Virus record (IMG/VR): IMGVR_UViG_3300046690_000885
Location: 1-38,792 of that record
Reading direction: 5' to 3' (one strand)
Source of the DNA: a virus
DNA: 38,792 nucleotides
The notes below the pieces were generated by a model that was given only the letters and a program-made list of their open reading frames with translations, was not told the DNA's origin and did no database searches. Position numbers and translations under genes: made by a program. The number at the start of each line of letters is the position of its first letter. The stretch's first letter is position 1. This document shows, piece by piece, positions 30,260-37,778 of the stretch.

Positions 30260-31390
30260 ATGAGCAAATGGCTCGACCGCTGCCACTTCGGCGATTGCCG
30301 CGACACGATGCGCGCGATGATCGCCGATGGCGTCAAGGTGCAAACGATCGTCACGTCGCCTCCGTATTGGGGTTTGCGCGACTATGGCGGCGTTGCCGGC
30401 CAGATTGGGCACGAACCGACGCTGCGCGAGTTTATCGATACGCTGGTCAGGGTGTTCGAATTGTGCCGCGAGCTGCTCGCCGAGGACGGTACGGCGTGGG
30501 TGAACATGGGCGATAGCTATTGCGGCAATCGCGGCGCCGCGTGGGGCCCATCGGAGGCCTCGACCCATGCTCGCGCAACGGTGAAATCTCGCCGGCGCGA
30601 TGACGAGCCAATTCCGCGCTCTGACGTGAGAGTCGAAGGTCTGAAGCCGAAAGACCTGGTCGGCCAACCATGGCGGCTCGCGTTCGCCTTGCAGGACGCC
30701 GGCTGGTATCTGCGTCAGGACATTGTTTGGCACAAGCCGAACCCGATGCCAGAAAGCATGCGAGACCGCTGCACTAAGGCACACGAATACCTGTTCCTGC
30801 TTTCGAAGTCGGAAAAATACTACTTCGACCAGGATGCGATTCTCGAGCCGGTCAGCGCGACGACCGCGGCGCGCCTTTCACAGAATGTCAATGCCCAGGC
30901 AGGCAGCGAGCGCGCTAACGGCGGCGGCAAGACCAACGGAAACATGAAGGCTGTCGCGCGAGGCGTCGGCTGGGGGCACGGCACTGACGCCGAGCAACGC
31001 GGCCGCGGCCGTGTGACAACAAAAGAAGCGCCAGAGAAAGACGGTGGCCGCCTTGAGCAAGGTTTGCGGCCCGCCGCTCGCATGGGTGGCGGCGCTGGCT
31101 GGCGCGAGCAAGGCCGTCCGCTCGACCGCAATAAACGCAGCGTTTGGACCGTCCCGACTCAGTCGTATAGCGGCGCGCACTTCGCGACCTTTCCAGAGAA
31201 GCTCGTCGAGCCGTGCGTACTCGCTGGCTCGCGCGTGGGTGACGTCGTCTTCGATCCGTTCTTCGGTAGCGGTACCTCCGGACAGGTCGCATCGCGCCTC
31301 GGACGCCGCTTCATGGGCTGTGAACTGAACACCGACTATGAGCCCCTCCAACGCGATCGCTTGCGCCAACCCGGCCTTGAACTCGCGTGA
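30260..31390 (+). CDS. DNA methyltransferase, N6-adenine/N4-cytosine type
   Basis: 376-aa methyltransferase (N6_N4_Mtase) using S-adenosylmethionine. Catalytic motif TSPPYWGLRDYG (SPPY 33-36) precedes the AdoMet motif DPFFGSGTSG (FGSG 335-338), the beta-class order. KPNPMPESMRDRCTKAHEYL and LLSKSEKYYFDQD are also typical. Residues about 205-285 are a Gly/Arg-rich, low-complexity stretch that probably holds the target-recognition or linker part. No endonuclease gene is adjacent, so it is probably an orphan enzyme protecting phage DNA or altering expression. It lies behind a strong terminator. Confidence 0.88.
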   Translation: MSKWLDRCHFGDCRDTMRAMIADGVKVQTIVTSPPYWGLRDYGGVAGQIGHEPTLREFIDTLVRVFELCRELLAEDGTAWVNMGDSYCGNRGAAWGPSEASTHARATVKSRRRDDEPIPRSDVRVEGLKPKDLVGQPWRLAFALQDAGWYLRQDIVWHKPNPMPESMRDRCTKAHEYLFLLSKSEKYYFDQDAILEPVSATTAARLSQNVNAQAGSERANGGGKTNGNMKAVARGVGWGHGTDAEQRGRGRVTTKEAPEKDGGRLEQGLRPAARMGGGAGWREQGRPLDRNKRSVWTVPTQSYSGAHFATFPEKLVEPCVLAGSRVGDVVFDPFFGSGTSGQVASRLGRRFMGCELNTDYEPLQRDRLRQPGLELA

Positions 31391-31438
31391 CCACCATGCC
31401 AATGAGAATGCAACCGGCATTACTCGCCAATTGTTTAG

Positions 31439-32095
31439 CTACCGAGGCCCGAGATGATTTTTGAGTTTTTCGAATTCGAACTCGATCTGCTTGAGATGAA
31501 CTTCGACGTTGCGTCTTCGCACGTTTCGCGCAACGGTGAGGATTTCATCTTGGTGTTCGCGCCCGTAGCCTTGGGCCTTCAGACGATCGAGCTGCCGCTG
31601 CACTATCGGATCGGCACTAGGGCCATCTACGTACTCCTCCAGTGCTTTACGCAGGAAAACAAACTGCCCGGAAAAAAGAATGAAGGCATCAACCGCTTCG
31701 TCGGATCCGAGTTCGGAAACCGGAATGCTGCTCATTGCGAGCACGAGACTGTCGATGATCGACGAGTGGTAGACCTCGATCAAATTCAGTGGCGGCTCCC
31801 CTTTGGTCAAAGCGGCTCGAATAAGACTCGCTCGATTATGTGCGGCACGAAGGACAGCGAACCTCGAAACTCTCTTCGACTCCTCCGCCACGTGATGCGC
31901 TTCTCTCGCGGACTCCAAGGTCGCTTTCGACTGACGTTCCCCAATTACGTACGCACCGATGATGGCGGCAATCGATCCTACGGCCTGCACCCACGACGCC
32001 CAATCGGACTTGTTGAGACTCCACATGTTCTGAGCAACGATGATCGAGCCAACCGCGAGCACTGCGCAGCAATACGACCAAAGCAACTTATGCAT
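31439..32095 (-). CDS. Two-span membrane protein inserted against operon direction
   Basis: 218-aa protein starting MHKLLWSYCCAVLAVGSIIV. Two membrane spans: residues 3-21, and SWVQAVGSIAAIIGAYVIG (about 34-52). The rest is a cytoplasmic helical domain (KATLESAREAHHVAEESKRV, LEEYVDGPSADP, EVHLKQIEFEFEKLKNHLG). It opposes all flanking early left genes and is less GC-rich than they are, both signs of a transferred moron. A -10-like TACGAT (32125-32120) with TTGTAG 16 bp upstream could drive it. Unknown function; membrane-linked superinfection exclusion or defence is possible. Confidence 0.75.
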   Translation of the reverse strand: MHKLLWSYCCAVLAVGSIIVAQNMWSLNKSDWASWVQAVGSIAAIIGAYVIGERQSKATLESAREAHHVAEESKRVSRFAVLRAAHNRASLIRAALTKGEPPLNLIEVYHSSIIDSLVLAMSSIPVSELGSDEAVDAFILFSGQFVFLRKALEEYVDGPSADPIVQRQLDRLKAQGYGREHQDEILTVARNVRRRNVEVHLKQIEFEFEKLKNHLGPR

Positions 32096-32127
32096 GCAAG
32101 ATCCCGAAGTTTTTGCGCGATCGTAGC

Positions 32128-32196
32128 ATGAGCCGCGCTTACTACAACGCGATCGACCCATACGCCGCGCAGTGGCTGATCAACTTGATCGCCAAT
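32128..32196 (+). pseudogene. Truncated N-terminus of phage DNA cytosine methyltransferase
   Basis: The first 22 codons (MSRAYYNAIDPYAAQWLINL...) match the start of phage Dcm-like cytosine methyltransferases, which usually read YYNEIDPYAAQWLRNLI before the first AdoMet motif. After residue 22 the frame runs into unrelated sequence and stops at 32400, without FxGxG or PCQ motifs. The rest of the gene is missing, so this is a deletion remnant beside the inserted minus-strand gene. Confidence 0.65.
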
Positions 32197-32326
32197 CCGC
32201 CACGCACGAAACGCAATCGGCGATTTATTCTAGACCACACTGTGACCACTCCCCGAATACAGTACTCAGGATCTGCCGGTCAGATGAGCGGGGACTTCTG
32301 TGCTGGGTATCGAGACGGCGCTTCCG

Positions 32327-32572
32327 TCAATTGGGTTGCGCGGCTATCCACTCGTCGATCAGCATCCGCGCTTTCAACTGCATTTCCATGGAGAAGGTGA
32401 GCATGCTCTTTTTAAGTCTGGCCGCCTCGTGCTTGAACGTTGGCGGACCGTCCTTGGATCTAGGCCATTCCGTGCGCTCGAAGGTGATCTCGCAGATCCA
32501 GTGTTTCGGGGTCTCATGCAGCGCTATGTGGACAGTGAAGCCGCGGTATGTCTCTAGTTTGTGGGCAGCCAT
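32327..32572 (-). CDS. Small hypothetical protein, minus-strand accessory
   Basis: 81-aa protein starting MAAHKLETYRGFTVHIALHE. AGAGGG lies five bases before the ATG. A compact alpha/beta domain is suggested by YRGFTVHIAL, KHWICEITFERTEWPRS and an Lys/Met-rich helix (LKARMLIDEWIAAQ). Proteins with the YRG-VH...W-C-F-R layout are common in Burkholderia-type genomes. It opposes the early left operon, as does 31439-32095. The reading on the other strand lacks such order. Function unknown. Confidence 0.65.
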   Translation of the reverse strand: MAAHKLETYRGFTVHIALHETPKHWICEITFERTEWPRSKDGPPTFKHEAARLKKSMLTFSMEMQLKARMLIDEWIAAQPN

Positions 32573-32674
32573 GTGGCCCTCTCGAGCGTGATTTATTTAT
32601 GAAGCATCTGGAATGCAATTTTATCCAGCCGAGAAAAAAGCGGACGCAGCCTTATATGCGCGAATTCCGCCATT

Positions 32675-32695
32675 AGCCAATTCTGTTTGGCTTTT
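32675..32695 (+). terminator. Weak terminator-like hairpin
   Basis: AGCCAA (32675-32680), loop TTCTGT, TTGGCT (32687-32692), then TTT. The short stem and T-run make it a weak candidate in the AT-rich stretch 32573-32736, where I see no supported gene. Confidence 0.3.
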
Positions 32696-32736
32696 GAAGG
32701 TGCTTTTATGCGTATCGGATTAGAGCAGGGGAGAAT

Positions 32737-32871
32737 ATGGACGAACTGTGGAAGTTTAACGTGTGGGTTACCAACTTGGCCGATCAACTCTGGCTGGAGG
32801 ACGCAAAAAACGAAGGCGAATTCTTCGATGCCAACGGATTCGCTTGCTCGAATAAAGCGGAGGGCTGCTGA
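32737..32871 (+). CDS. Small protein, 44 aa
   Basis: 44-aa acidic protein starting MDELWKFNVWVTNLADQLWL, read from the sequence. GGGGAG lies close before the ATG. Trp-rich amphipathic first half and polar, acidic second half (EDAKNEGEFFDANG). It ends directly before the next small gene. It marks the return of the early left operon after the disturbed region. Role unknown. Confidence 0.58.
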   Translation: MDELWKFNVWVTNLADQLWLEDAKNEGEFFDANGFACSNKAEGC

Positions 32872-32991
32872 ATGGGCATGACCGCCGTTATCGCAATCGT
32901 CTTGCTATGCGACCTTGGCATATTCCTGATCGGCTTTGAGTTGGGTCAGACAGTCGGTCGCGCGCGATCTGCAACCGGAGGTGCGAAGTGA
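32872..32991 (+). CDS. Micro membrane protein, 39 aa
   Basis: 39-aa protein with one membrane helix (AVIAIVLLCDLGIFLIGFEL, residues 5-24) and a basic tail (GRARSATGGAK). It starts directly after the previous stop, and its stop overlaps the ASCH gene's GTG (GTGA). A short periplasmic or membrane-anchored peptide of unknown function. Confidence 0.58.
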   Translation: MGMTAVIAIVLLCDLGIFLIGFELGQTVGRARSATGGAK

Positions 32992-33395
32992 AAGCACTGT
33001 CTATTCGCCAGCCCTATGCATGGCTGATCGTCAACGGGCTCAAAGACATTGAGAATCGCAACTGGCCGACGAACTTTCGCGGCGACGTGCTGATTCACGC
33101 TGGCATCACTTACCCGATGCGCGACTATGCGGACGACGCCGAAATTTATGGTCGTCGCTTCGGAGCTTACCCGGCGCGCGAGGAAATGCTCGGCGGTATC
33201 GTCGGCGTGGCCACCATCGTTGACTGCGTCGCGACCAGCGATTCGGAATGGTTCTTTGGTCCTTACGGCTTTGTGTTAGAGAATGCGCGTCCGCTTCCGA
33301 TGATCCCGTGTAAAGGTGCGCTCGGTTTCTTCGAGCCGAAGCTGGATTTCGCAGACCGGCATTTTCTCGCGCAGCAGCTCGGCGGCGCACGATGA
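32988..33395 (+). CDS. ASCH-domain protein
   Basis: 135-aa protein with GTG start overlapping the previous stop. MKALSIRQPYAWLIVNGLKD and IENRNWPTNFRGDVLIHAGI are the classic ASCH start; EEMLGGIVGVATIVDCVATS and the C-terminal CKGALGFFEP complete the beta-barrel. ASCH proteins are RNA-binding-type folds, some with nucleotide hydrolase activity; the phage role is unsettled. Overlaps the next gene by ATGA. Confidence 0.85.
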   Translation: MKALSIRQPYAWLIVNGLKDIENRNWPTNFRGDVLIHAGITYPMRDYADDAEIYGRRFGAYPAREEMLGGIVGVATIVDCVATSDSEWFFGPYGFVLENARPLPMIPCKGALGFFEPKLDFADRHFLAQQLGGAR

Positions 33396-33793
33396 AGCCT
33401 GCCAACAACAAATCCGAAGGTATGGTGCCGAACAGGCCGACGCCGGAAGGCTACGAACTCGGCGCCGTGCTCGCGAAGCTATCCGATCGCGGCGAACGCA
33501 TCCTGCTTGCGGAGGACGGTGAAGCGCCGCATTGCTGCGCGTCGTGCGCGTTCAAGGCTGGCACGTTCCCGAACGGCTGTCCGGAAACCGTCCTGGACGC
33601 GCTTAAATGCGCGGCTGAAGGCCATCGCTTTACATGCCACCACTCGAAGCCGCTAGACAGCGCGAAGGGCTATTCCGAGCCGTGCGCAGGCTGGGTGCGT
33701 TCGCGCGTAACTGTCGCGCGCATGGGCGGCCTTCCGGCGAAAGTAATGGAGTTGATCGCGCAACACACCATCGAGGACGGGAAAAGACGATGA
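33392..33793 (+). CDS. Cys-rich hypothetical protein
   Basis: 133-aa protein. CCASCAFKAGTFPNGC followed by ALKCAAEGHRFTCHH gives a cluster of six Cys and two His that could bind zinc. The N-terminus is a short polar leader and the end is helical and basic (VMELIAQHTIEDGKRR). Overlaps ASCH and DUF4224 genes by ATGA on both sides. Unrecognised; DNA- or RNA-binding is possible from the metal site. Confidence 0.72.
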   Translation: MKPANNKSEGMVPNRPTPEGYELGAVLAKLSDRGERILLAEDGEAPHCCASCAFKAGTFPNGCPETVLDALKCAAEGHRFTCHHSKPLDSAKGYSEPCAGWVRSRVTVARMGGLPAKVMELIAQHTIEDGKRR

Positions 33794-34020
33794 GCAGCGA
33801 CTACCTCACCGCGCAGGAACTCGCCGATTTGGTCGGCTGCAAACCGAACCAGCGCGCCGCCATGGCGCACTGGTTGTCGGATAACCATTGGCGCTTCGTC
33901 GTCGACAAGAACGGCTTGCCGAAGGTCGCGCGCGAATACCGCGACCGTAAGCTCGGCGTCTCAACAGAAACCAAATCAACTAAATACGATGCCGGCCCGA
34001 ACCGCCAAGCCTTCGCGTGA
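33790..34020 (+). CDS. DUF4224 protein, xis-like neighbour of integrase
   Basis: 76-aa protein: YLTAQELADLVGCKPNQRAA, MAHWLSDNHWRFVVDKNGLP, KVAREYRDRKLG. This is the DUF4224 family, a small winged-helix-like protein nearly always just upstream of tyrosine integrases and considered a directionality-factor candidate. Overlaps the integrase gene by 32 bases and the Cys-rich gene by ATGA, indicating coordinate control with integration/excision. Confidence 0.82.
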   Translation: MSSDYLTAQELADLVGCKPNQRAAMAHWLSDNHWRFVVDKNGLPKVAREYRDRKLGVSTETKSTKYDAGPNRQAFA

Positions 34021-35206
34021 AACGCACGTCGCGACGAACGAGTCTACGGGCATTGATCGCCTGTACAAGCGGTACGGCGCGCGGAAGATATCCTTCTGGT
34101 ACAAGTACCCGGACGGCCGCAGCGAGACGCTGACGTCTGCGAAGCTCGGCGACCGCGCGGGGATCGCGGCGGCCGAACGCAGCGCGAAACGCAAGGCGCT
34201 CGATATTCAGTCAGGGCAGGTCATCGCCGGCTCAGTTGCCGACATGATCGACCGCTTTAAAACGGACATTGCCCCGACTCACTTTCGCGACCAATCGAAA
34301 GATGGCCTCGCCGTGCGCAACGGCGCATATGCGCGCCTTACCCGATTTTTCGGCCGTATGGCGCCAATGAAGATGGAAACGGTCCACGGCTATCAATACC
34401 TCGACGATCGTGCGAAGGCCGGCGCACCCATCGGCGCAAACAAAGACATGGCGCTGATGCAGACCATCTGCAATTACGCCGTGCGTTGGGGCGTCATCAA
34501 ACAGAACCCGTTCGTCGGCATGATGCAGAACCAGGCGGAAAAGGACGTTCGCACCGTCGAGCGCTCACAGGTCGTCCGGTTTTATTTATGGTCGCTACGG
34601 CAGGATCAGGCCTATCGAACGATGGGGCTCGCCGCCATGTTCTGCTACCTGACCGGCTTCCGCGCCGCCGAAATCCGGCCGTTTCATATGTCAGGCCTGA
34701 CGGATGCCGGCGTGCGCGTCACGAACGCGAAGCGAAAAAAAGGCGAAGCGGAAGTGCAGAAGCTGCGCTACTGGTCGACGCGTTTGCGCGTGGTTGTCGA
34801 GCGCGCGAAACGCGATCGCAAGGTCGAAAGCCTGTTTCTCTTCCCGAACCGCCGCGGCCAGCCATACTCAAAAAGTGGCTGGGGCTCGGTGTGGCAAGAC
34901 GCCATGTATGCGTACATCGGTGCGTTCGAACCGGCGATCGCGGAAGAGTTTGAAGAGAAGAAGAAGCGGGAGGCTGCGCGGCGCATCGCGAAGCGCCGCG
35001 GCAATCCGAATAGCGACAACGTCGAATTGCAGATCACGAAGCATCCGTCCTATTTTTCGCTGCTCGACATTCGCCCGACAGCGATCAGCGCGAAGCTCGA
35101 TAACCGCGACGACGATGCATACGATTTTGCCGCGCACGCGAACCCGGGTACGACGCACCGTCACTATGACCGACGCAAGGCAAAGGCCGCGCGCGCGACC
35201 GAGTAA
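33989..35206 (+). CDS. int: Tyrosine integrase
   Basis: 405-aa site-specific recombinase for integration and excision at the tRNA-His-like attachment site. The arm/core-binding region spans residues 1-190. Catalytic domain: LTGFRAAEIRPFHMSGL with the first Arg, a Lys-rich beta-hairpin (VTNAKRKKGEAEVQKL), DIRPTAISAKLDN with the box II Arg, AHANPGTTHRHYDRRK with the His and Tyr393 nucleophile. The usual His of the HxxR motif is replaced (LLDIR), a known but less common variant. Start ATG 33989 lies inside the DUF4224 gene. It ends the early left operon and converges with an SOS-type gene. Confidence 0.9.
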   Translation: MPARTAKPSRETHVATNESTGIDRLYKRYGARKISFWYKYPDGRSETLTSAKLGDRAGIAAAERSAKRKALDIQSGQVIAGSVADMIDRFKTDIAPTHFRDQSKDGLAVRNGAYARLTRFFGRMAPMKMETVHGYQYLDDRAKAGAPIGANKDMALMQTICNYAVRWGVIKQNPFVGMMQNQAEKDVRTVERSQVVRFYLWSLRQDQAYRTMGLAAMFCYLTGFRAAEIRPFHMSGLTDAGVRVTNAKRKKGEAEVQKLRYWSTRLRVVVERAKRDRKVESLFLFPNRRGQPYSKSGWGSVWQDAMYAYIGAFEPAIAEEFEEKKKREAARRIAKRRGNPNSDNVELQITKHPSYFSLLDIRPTAISAKLDNRDDDAYDFAAHANPGTTHRHYDRRKAKAARATE

Positions 35207-35207
35207 C

Positions 35208-35600
35208 TCATCGTTTCTTCTGATGTTGGCACGCAATCATGTACGCCGCGCGGTCTACCGGGTCATCCGGATCGAAATCAAACGCCGCAGCACCTTCCGT
35301 CGATCGTGCCGGATGCCCTCGGCGTTTTCTCTTGCCGCCGATCGGCCCGACGCGAAACATTTCCAACTCCACCAGCGTGCACGCAGCGCGTAACGGCGCG
35401 TCTTCGCCCGTGAGCCTTCCGAACTCGGCGCGTTGCGCCGCGCGCGTCGTCTGAGCGAGCAGCTTGCTCAGTTCTGCCAGCGTTTCGCGCGAATGCTGAA
35501 CCTCCAACACCAAGCGCCAAACATCACCGTTTTCTTTGTAAAGCCGGTACCACTCGCGCAGCTCTGCGAGCGTCGGAGGGATGAACGGCGGCAACGTCAC
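35208..35600 (-). CDS. Putative SOS-regulated gene next to integrase
   Basis: 130-aa protein, GTG start with AGG six bases upstream. N-terminal helical region (IPPTLAELREWYRLYKENGD, VWRLVLEVQHSRETLAELSK), basic middle (GGKRKRRGHPARS) and acidic C-terminus (DFDPDDPVDRAAYM). No family recognised. The promoter carries a LexA-type box (35614-35633) across its -10 (TATACT, 35635-35630). Its place beside integrase and its SOS control make an induction or antirepressor role possible, by analogy with LexA-controlled antirepressors of other prophages. That is inference. Confidence 0.65.
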   Translation of the reverse strand: MTLPPFIPPTLAELREWYRLYKENGDVWRLVLEVQHSRETLAELSKLLAQTTRAAQRAEFGRLTGEDAPLRAACTLVELEMFRVGPIGGKRKRRGHPARSTEGAAAFDFDPDDPVDRAAYMIACQHQKKR

Positions 35601-35613
35601 AGCAACCTCGAAA

Positions 35614-35633
35614 TACTGTGCATATGTACAGTA
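35614..35633 (-). promoter_or_regulatory. LexA (SOS) box upstream of gene 35208-35600
   Basis: CTGTGCATATGTACAG (35616-35631) matches the CTGT-N8-ACAG consensus shared by beta- and gammaproteobacterial LexA, and TACTGT/ACAGTA extends the symmetry. It overlaps a minus-strand -10 (TATACT). The 98-base space on the other side leads to the ATPase gene and holds a CCGCTGC/GCAGCGG palindrome. Confidence 0.8.
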
Positions 35634-35730
35634 TAGCAGCGATGGCGCACTCCGCTGCCGCAGCGGCGCGCTCGCTAATGTCTGTTGAAGGTGTTATATT
35701 TGCCCAACTCAAACACCGGCGTGACAGCAA

Positions 35731-36954
35731 ATGAGCGATATTCTCAGCGGGGACAACTTCCAGAAGTCACTGGAGGTCAGCAAAGTTTTCACGCCTACGG
35801 CACCGGTTGATGCCAAGGCTCTTTTTGCGGGACGGCACGAACAACTTCGACAGGTTATAGACGCCGTAAACCAGAAAGGTCAGCATGCCATTATTTTTGG
35901 GGAGCGCGGCGTTGGCAAGACGTCGCTCGCTAACGTGTTGGCTGAGTTTTTGCCTTACGCCGGCGGCAGGCCAGCCATCACACCGCGCGTAAACTGCGAC
36001 TCGTCCGATACGTTTGAATCTGTTTTTGAAAAGGCATTTCGCGAAATCGCGCTCGTCCAGCAGACACGGCAAGGGATTGGCTTCAATCCACAGGGCATGG
36101 CGCCACAGAAGATAGACGGCCGATCTCTAGTAGACGGAAAGTTCACGCCAGATAACGTCCGTAGAGCTCTGTCAATTGTTTCTCAAATCTACATTCCGAT
36201 CATCATTCTTGATGAATTCGACCGGTTGTCTGACGCGGTCAAACATTCTGTGGCAGACACTGTAAAGACTCTCTCCGACCATGGCGTCGATGCGACCATA
36301 ATCATGGTAGGTGTGGCGGATACGGTGGGGGAACTCATCAGAGAGCATGCGTCTGTTGAGCGCGCAATGGTACAAGTCCCAATGCCCCGAATGTCGGAGG
36401 TGGAAATTGCTGAGATCATCACAAAAGGGAACCAGCAACTACATTTGACTGTGACCGGTGCAGCGCAGAAGACTATCCGTGTCCTGTCACAAGGCCTCCC
36501 TCACTATACGCACCTGATTTGCCTCTACTCCGCACGAAAAACGATCGAGAGCGGGAAAAGCGAGATTGGTGCAGAGGCCGTCGGAATGGCGATCGATCAA
36601 GCTGTCCGTAACGCTCAGCAATCTATTCAGAGCGCTTACCACCTGGCAACAATGAGCCCGCGCAAGGATAATCTTTTTGCAGATGTTCTTTTGGCATGTG
36701 CGCTTGCGCCGGTCGATCAGATGGGATATTTCGCGGCGCAAGACATTCGCAAGCCGATGCAGGAGATCACTGGCAAGGATTATCAAATTCCTAGCTTCTC
36801 CCAGCATCTGAACGAGTTTTCCGAGGAAAAGCGCGGGCCCATCCTTAAGAAGATCGGAACGGCGCGTCGCTTTCGTTTCCGGTTTATTAATCCACTGCTT
36901 CAGCCGTATGTCGTTATGCAAGGTTGCCTTACGGGCAAGGTGACGATTGTTTGA
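35731..36954 (+). CDS. Orc1/Cdc6-like AAA+ ATPase
   Basis: 407-aa protein. Walker A GERGVGKTS (residues 57-65), Walker B IILDEFDRL (158-166), sensor-type segment IIMVGVADT and a sensor 2/lid region LSQGLPHYTHLICLYSAR. The C-terminal ~90 residues form a winged helix (LLACALAPVDQMGYFAAQDI, SFSQHLNEFSEE, FRFINPLLQPYV), the Orc1/Cdc6 layout. It should bind and hydrolyse ATP and probably DNA. It is less GC-rich than the virion genes. Its neighbours are a SRAP gene and a membrane protein. A role in defence or element maintenance is possible; initiator function is unlikely to be needed here. Confidence 0.75.
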   Translation: MSDILSGDNFQKSLEVSKVFTPTAPVDAKALFAGRHEQLRQVIDAVNQKGQHAIIFGERGVGKTSLANVLAEFLPYAGGRPAITPRVNCDSSDTFESVFEKAFREIALVQQTRQGIGFNPQGMAPQKIDGRSLVDGKFTPDNVRRALSIVSQIYIPIIILDEFDRLSDAVKHSVADTVKTLSDHGVDATIIMVGVADTVGELIREHASVERAMVQVPMPRMSEVEIAEIITKGNQQLHLTVTGAAQKTIRVLSQGLPHYTHLICLYSARKTIESGKSEIGAEAVGMAIDQAVRNAQQSIQSAYHLATMSPRKDNLFADVLLACALAPVDQMGYFAAQDIRKPMQEITGKDYQIPSFSQHLNEFSEEKRGPILKKIGTARRFRFRFINPLLQPYVVMQGCLTGKVTIV

Positions 36955-37016
36955 GTTCGATGGCCACCTTTGTGCGGTGGTTCGATTCAACTAGTTTGGC
37001 GGGCCTTGGAGCGACC

Positions 37017-37700
37017 ATGTGCACGAACTACAGACCCCCGGAAGCCGATCTGTTCGAGGCGTTCACAGATTTCCCTGCGCCACGGTTCGACTACCCGCCG
37101 GAGACATATAAGGACTATGTCGCACCTATACTGCGGCTGAGTGACGGCACGCGTAGCACGGATCCAGCCACGTTCGCCATGGTTCCGCGGAAGCGCATCC
37201 CGGCAGGCGTGAAGGTGTTCGACACGATGAACGCCCGCGCGGAGTCGGTGGGCGAGAAGCGCAGCTATAGCGGCGCCTGGAAGAAACTGCAGCTCTGCCT
37301 GGTTCCGTGCGCCAGCTTCTATGAACCGAACTACGAGACTGGCAAGCCGGTGCGCTGGCGCATCGGAGTGGAGGGCGGCCGCCCGTTCGCAATCGCCGGG
37401 CTTTGGCGTGCGTGGGAGGATCCGGACGGTGTTTCGCTGTCGTTCACCATGCTCACCGTGAATGCCAACGAGCATCCGCTTATGAAGCGGTTTCACCGGC
37501 CCGGCGACGAGAAGCGCTCGCTCGTGATCCTCCGACCGGAAGAATACGGCGACTGGCTCGGCGCGCGCAGCCCAGATGAGGCGCGGTCGTTCCTGAATCT
37601 GTTCCCGGCCGACGACATGGTGGCCGTTGCGGCGCCTAAGTCACCGAGAACTCAAGTTCCGAAACCGGATGGTGAGGCTCAATCCTCGCTGCTCGACTAG
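37017..37700 (+). CDS. SRAP-domain protein (HMCES/YedK family)
   Basis: 227-aa protein of the SOS-response-associated peptidase family. Met1 is followed by Cys2 (MCTNYRPPE), the residue that crosslinks abasic sites in single-stranded DNA. TMNARAES, CLVPCASFYEPNY and LTVNANEHPLMKRFH are the other family motifs (Asn, Glu and His positions). Start 37017 was chosen because Cys2 must follow Met1, and GGAG lies six bases upstream; a longer frame from 36924 overlaps the ATPase gene. It protects damaged DNA from strand breakage. Prophage copies are common. Confidence 0.88.
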   Translation: MCTNYRPPEADLFEAFTDFPAPRFDYPPETYKDYVAPILRLSDGTRSTDPATFAMVPRKRIPAGVKVFDTMNARAESVGEKRSYSGAWKKLQLCLVPCASFYEPNYETGKPVRWRIGVEGGRPFAIAGLWRAWEDPDGVSLSFTMLTVNANEHPLMKRFHRPGDEKRSLVILRPEEYGDWLGARSPDEARSFLNLFPADDMVAVAAPKSPRTQVPKPDGEAQSSLLD

Positions 37701-37778
37701 GCGGGTGAGGCAGATCTGCACCAAGATCGGCGCAAGCAAAGGTTCCGAGGGAGATTGGATGAGCTTGATGCAGTCGCT

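Noticed and set aside
31454-32131. 225-aa plus-strand ORF opposite the two-span membrane protein
   Set aside because: The minus frame has a clean start, two spans and coiled-coil regions, while the plus frame lacks pattern.
32593-32787. 64-aa minus-strand ORF
   Set aside because: No ribosome binding site or domain; it overlaps the better supported 44-aa plus-strand gene.
36960-37010. tRNA T-arm-like GGTTCGATTC after the ATPase gene as second attachment site
   Set aside because: Flanking bases do not form tRNA arms and do not match the tRNA-His fragment at 348-397.
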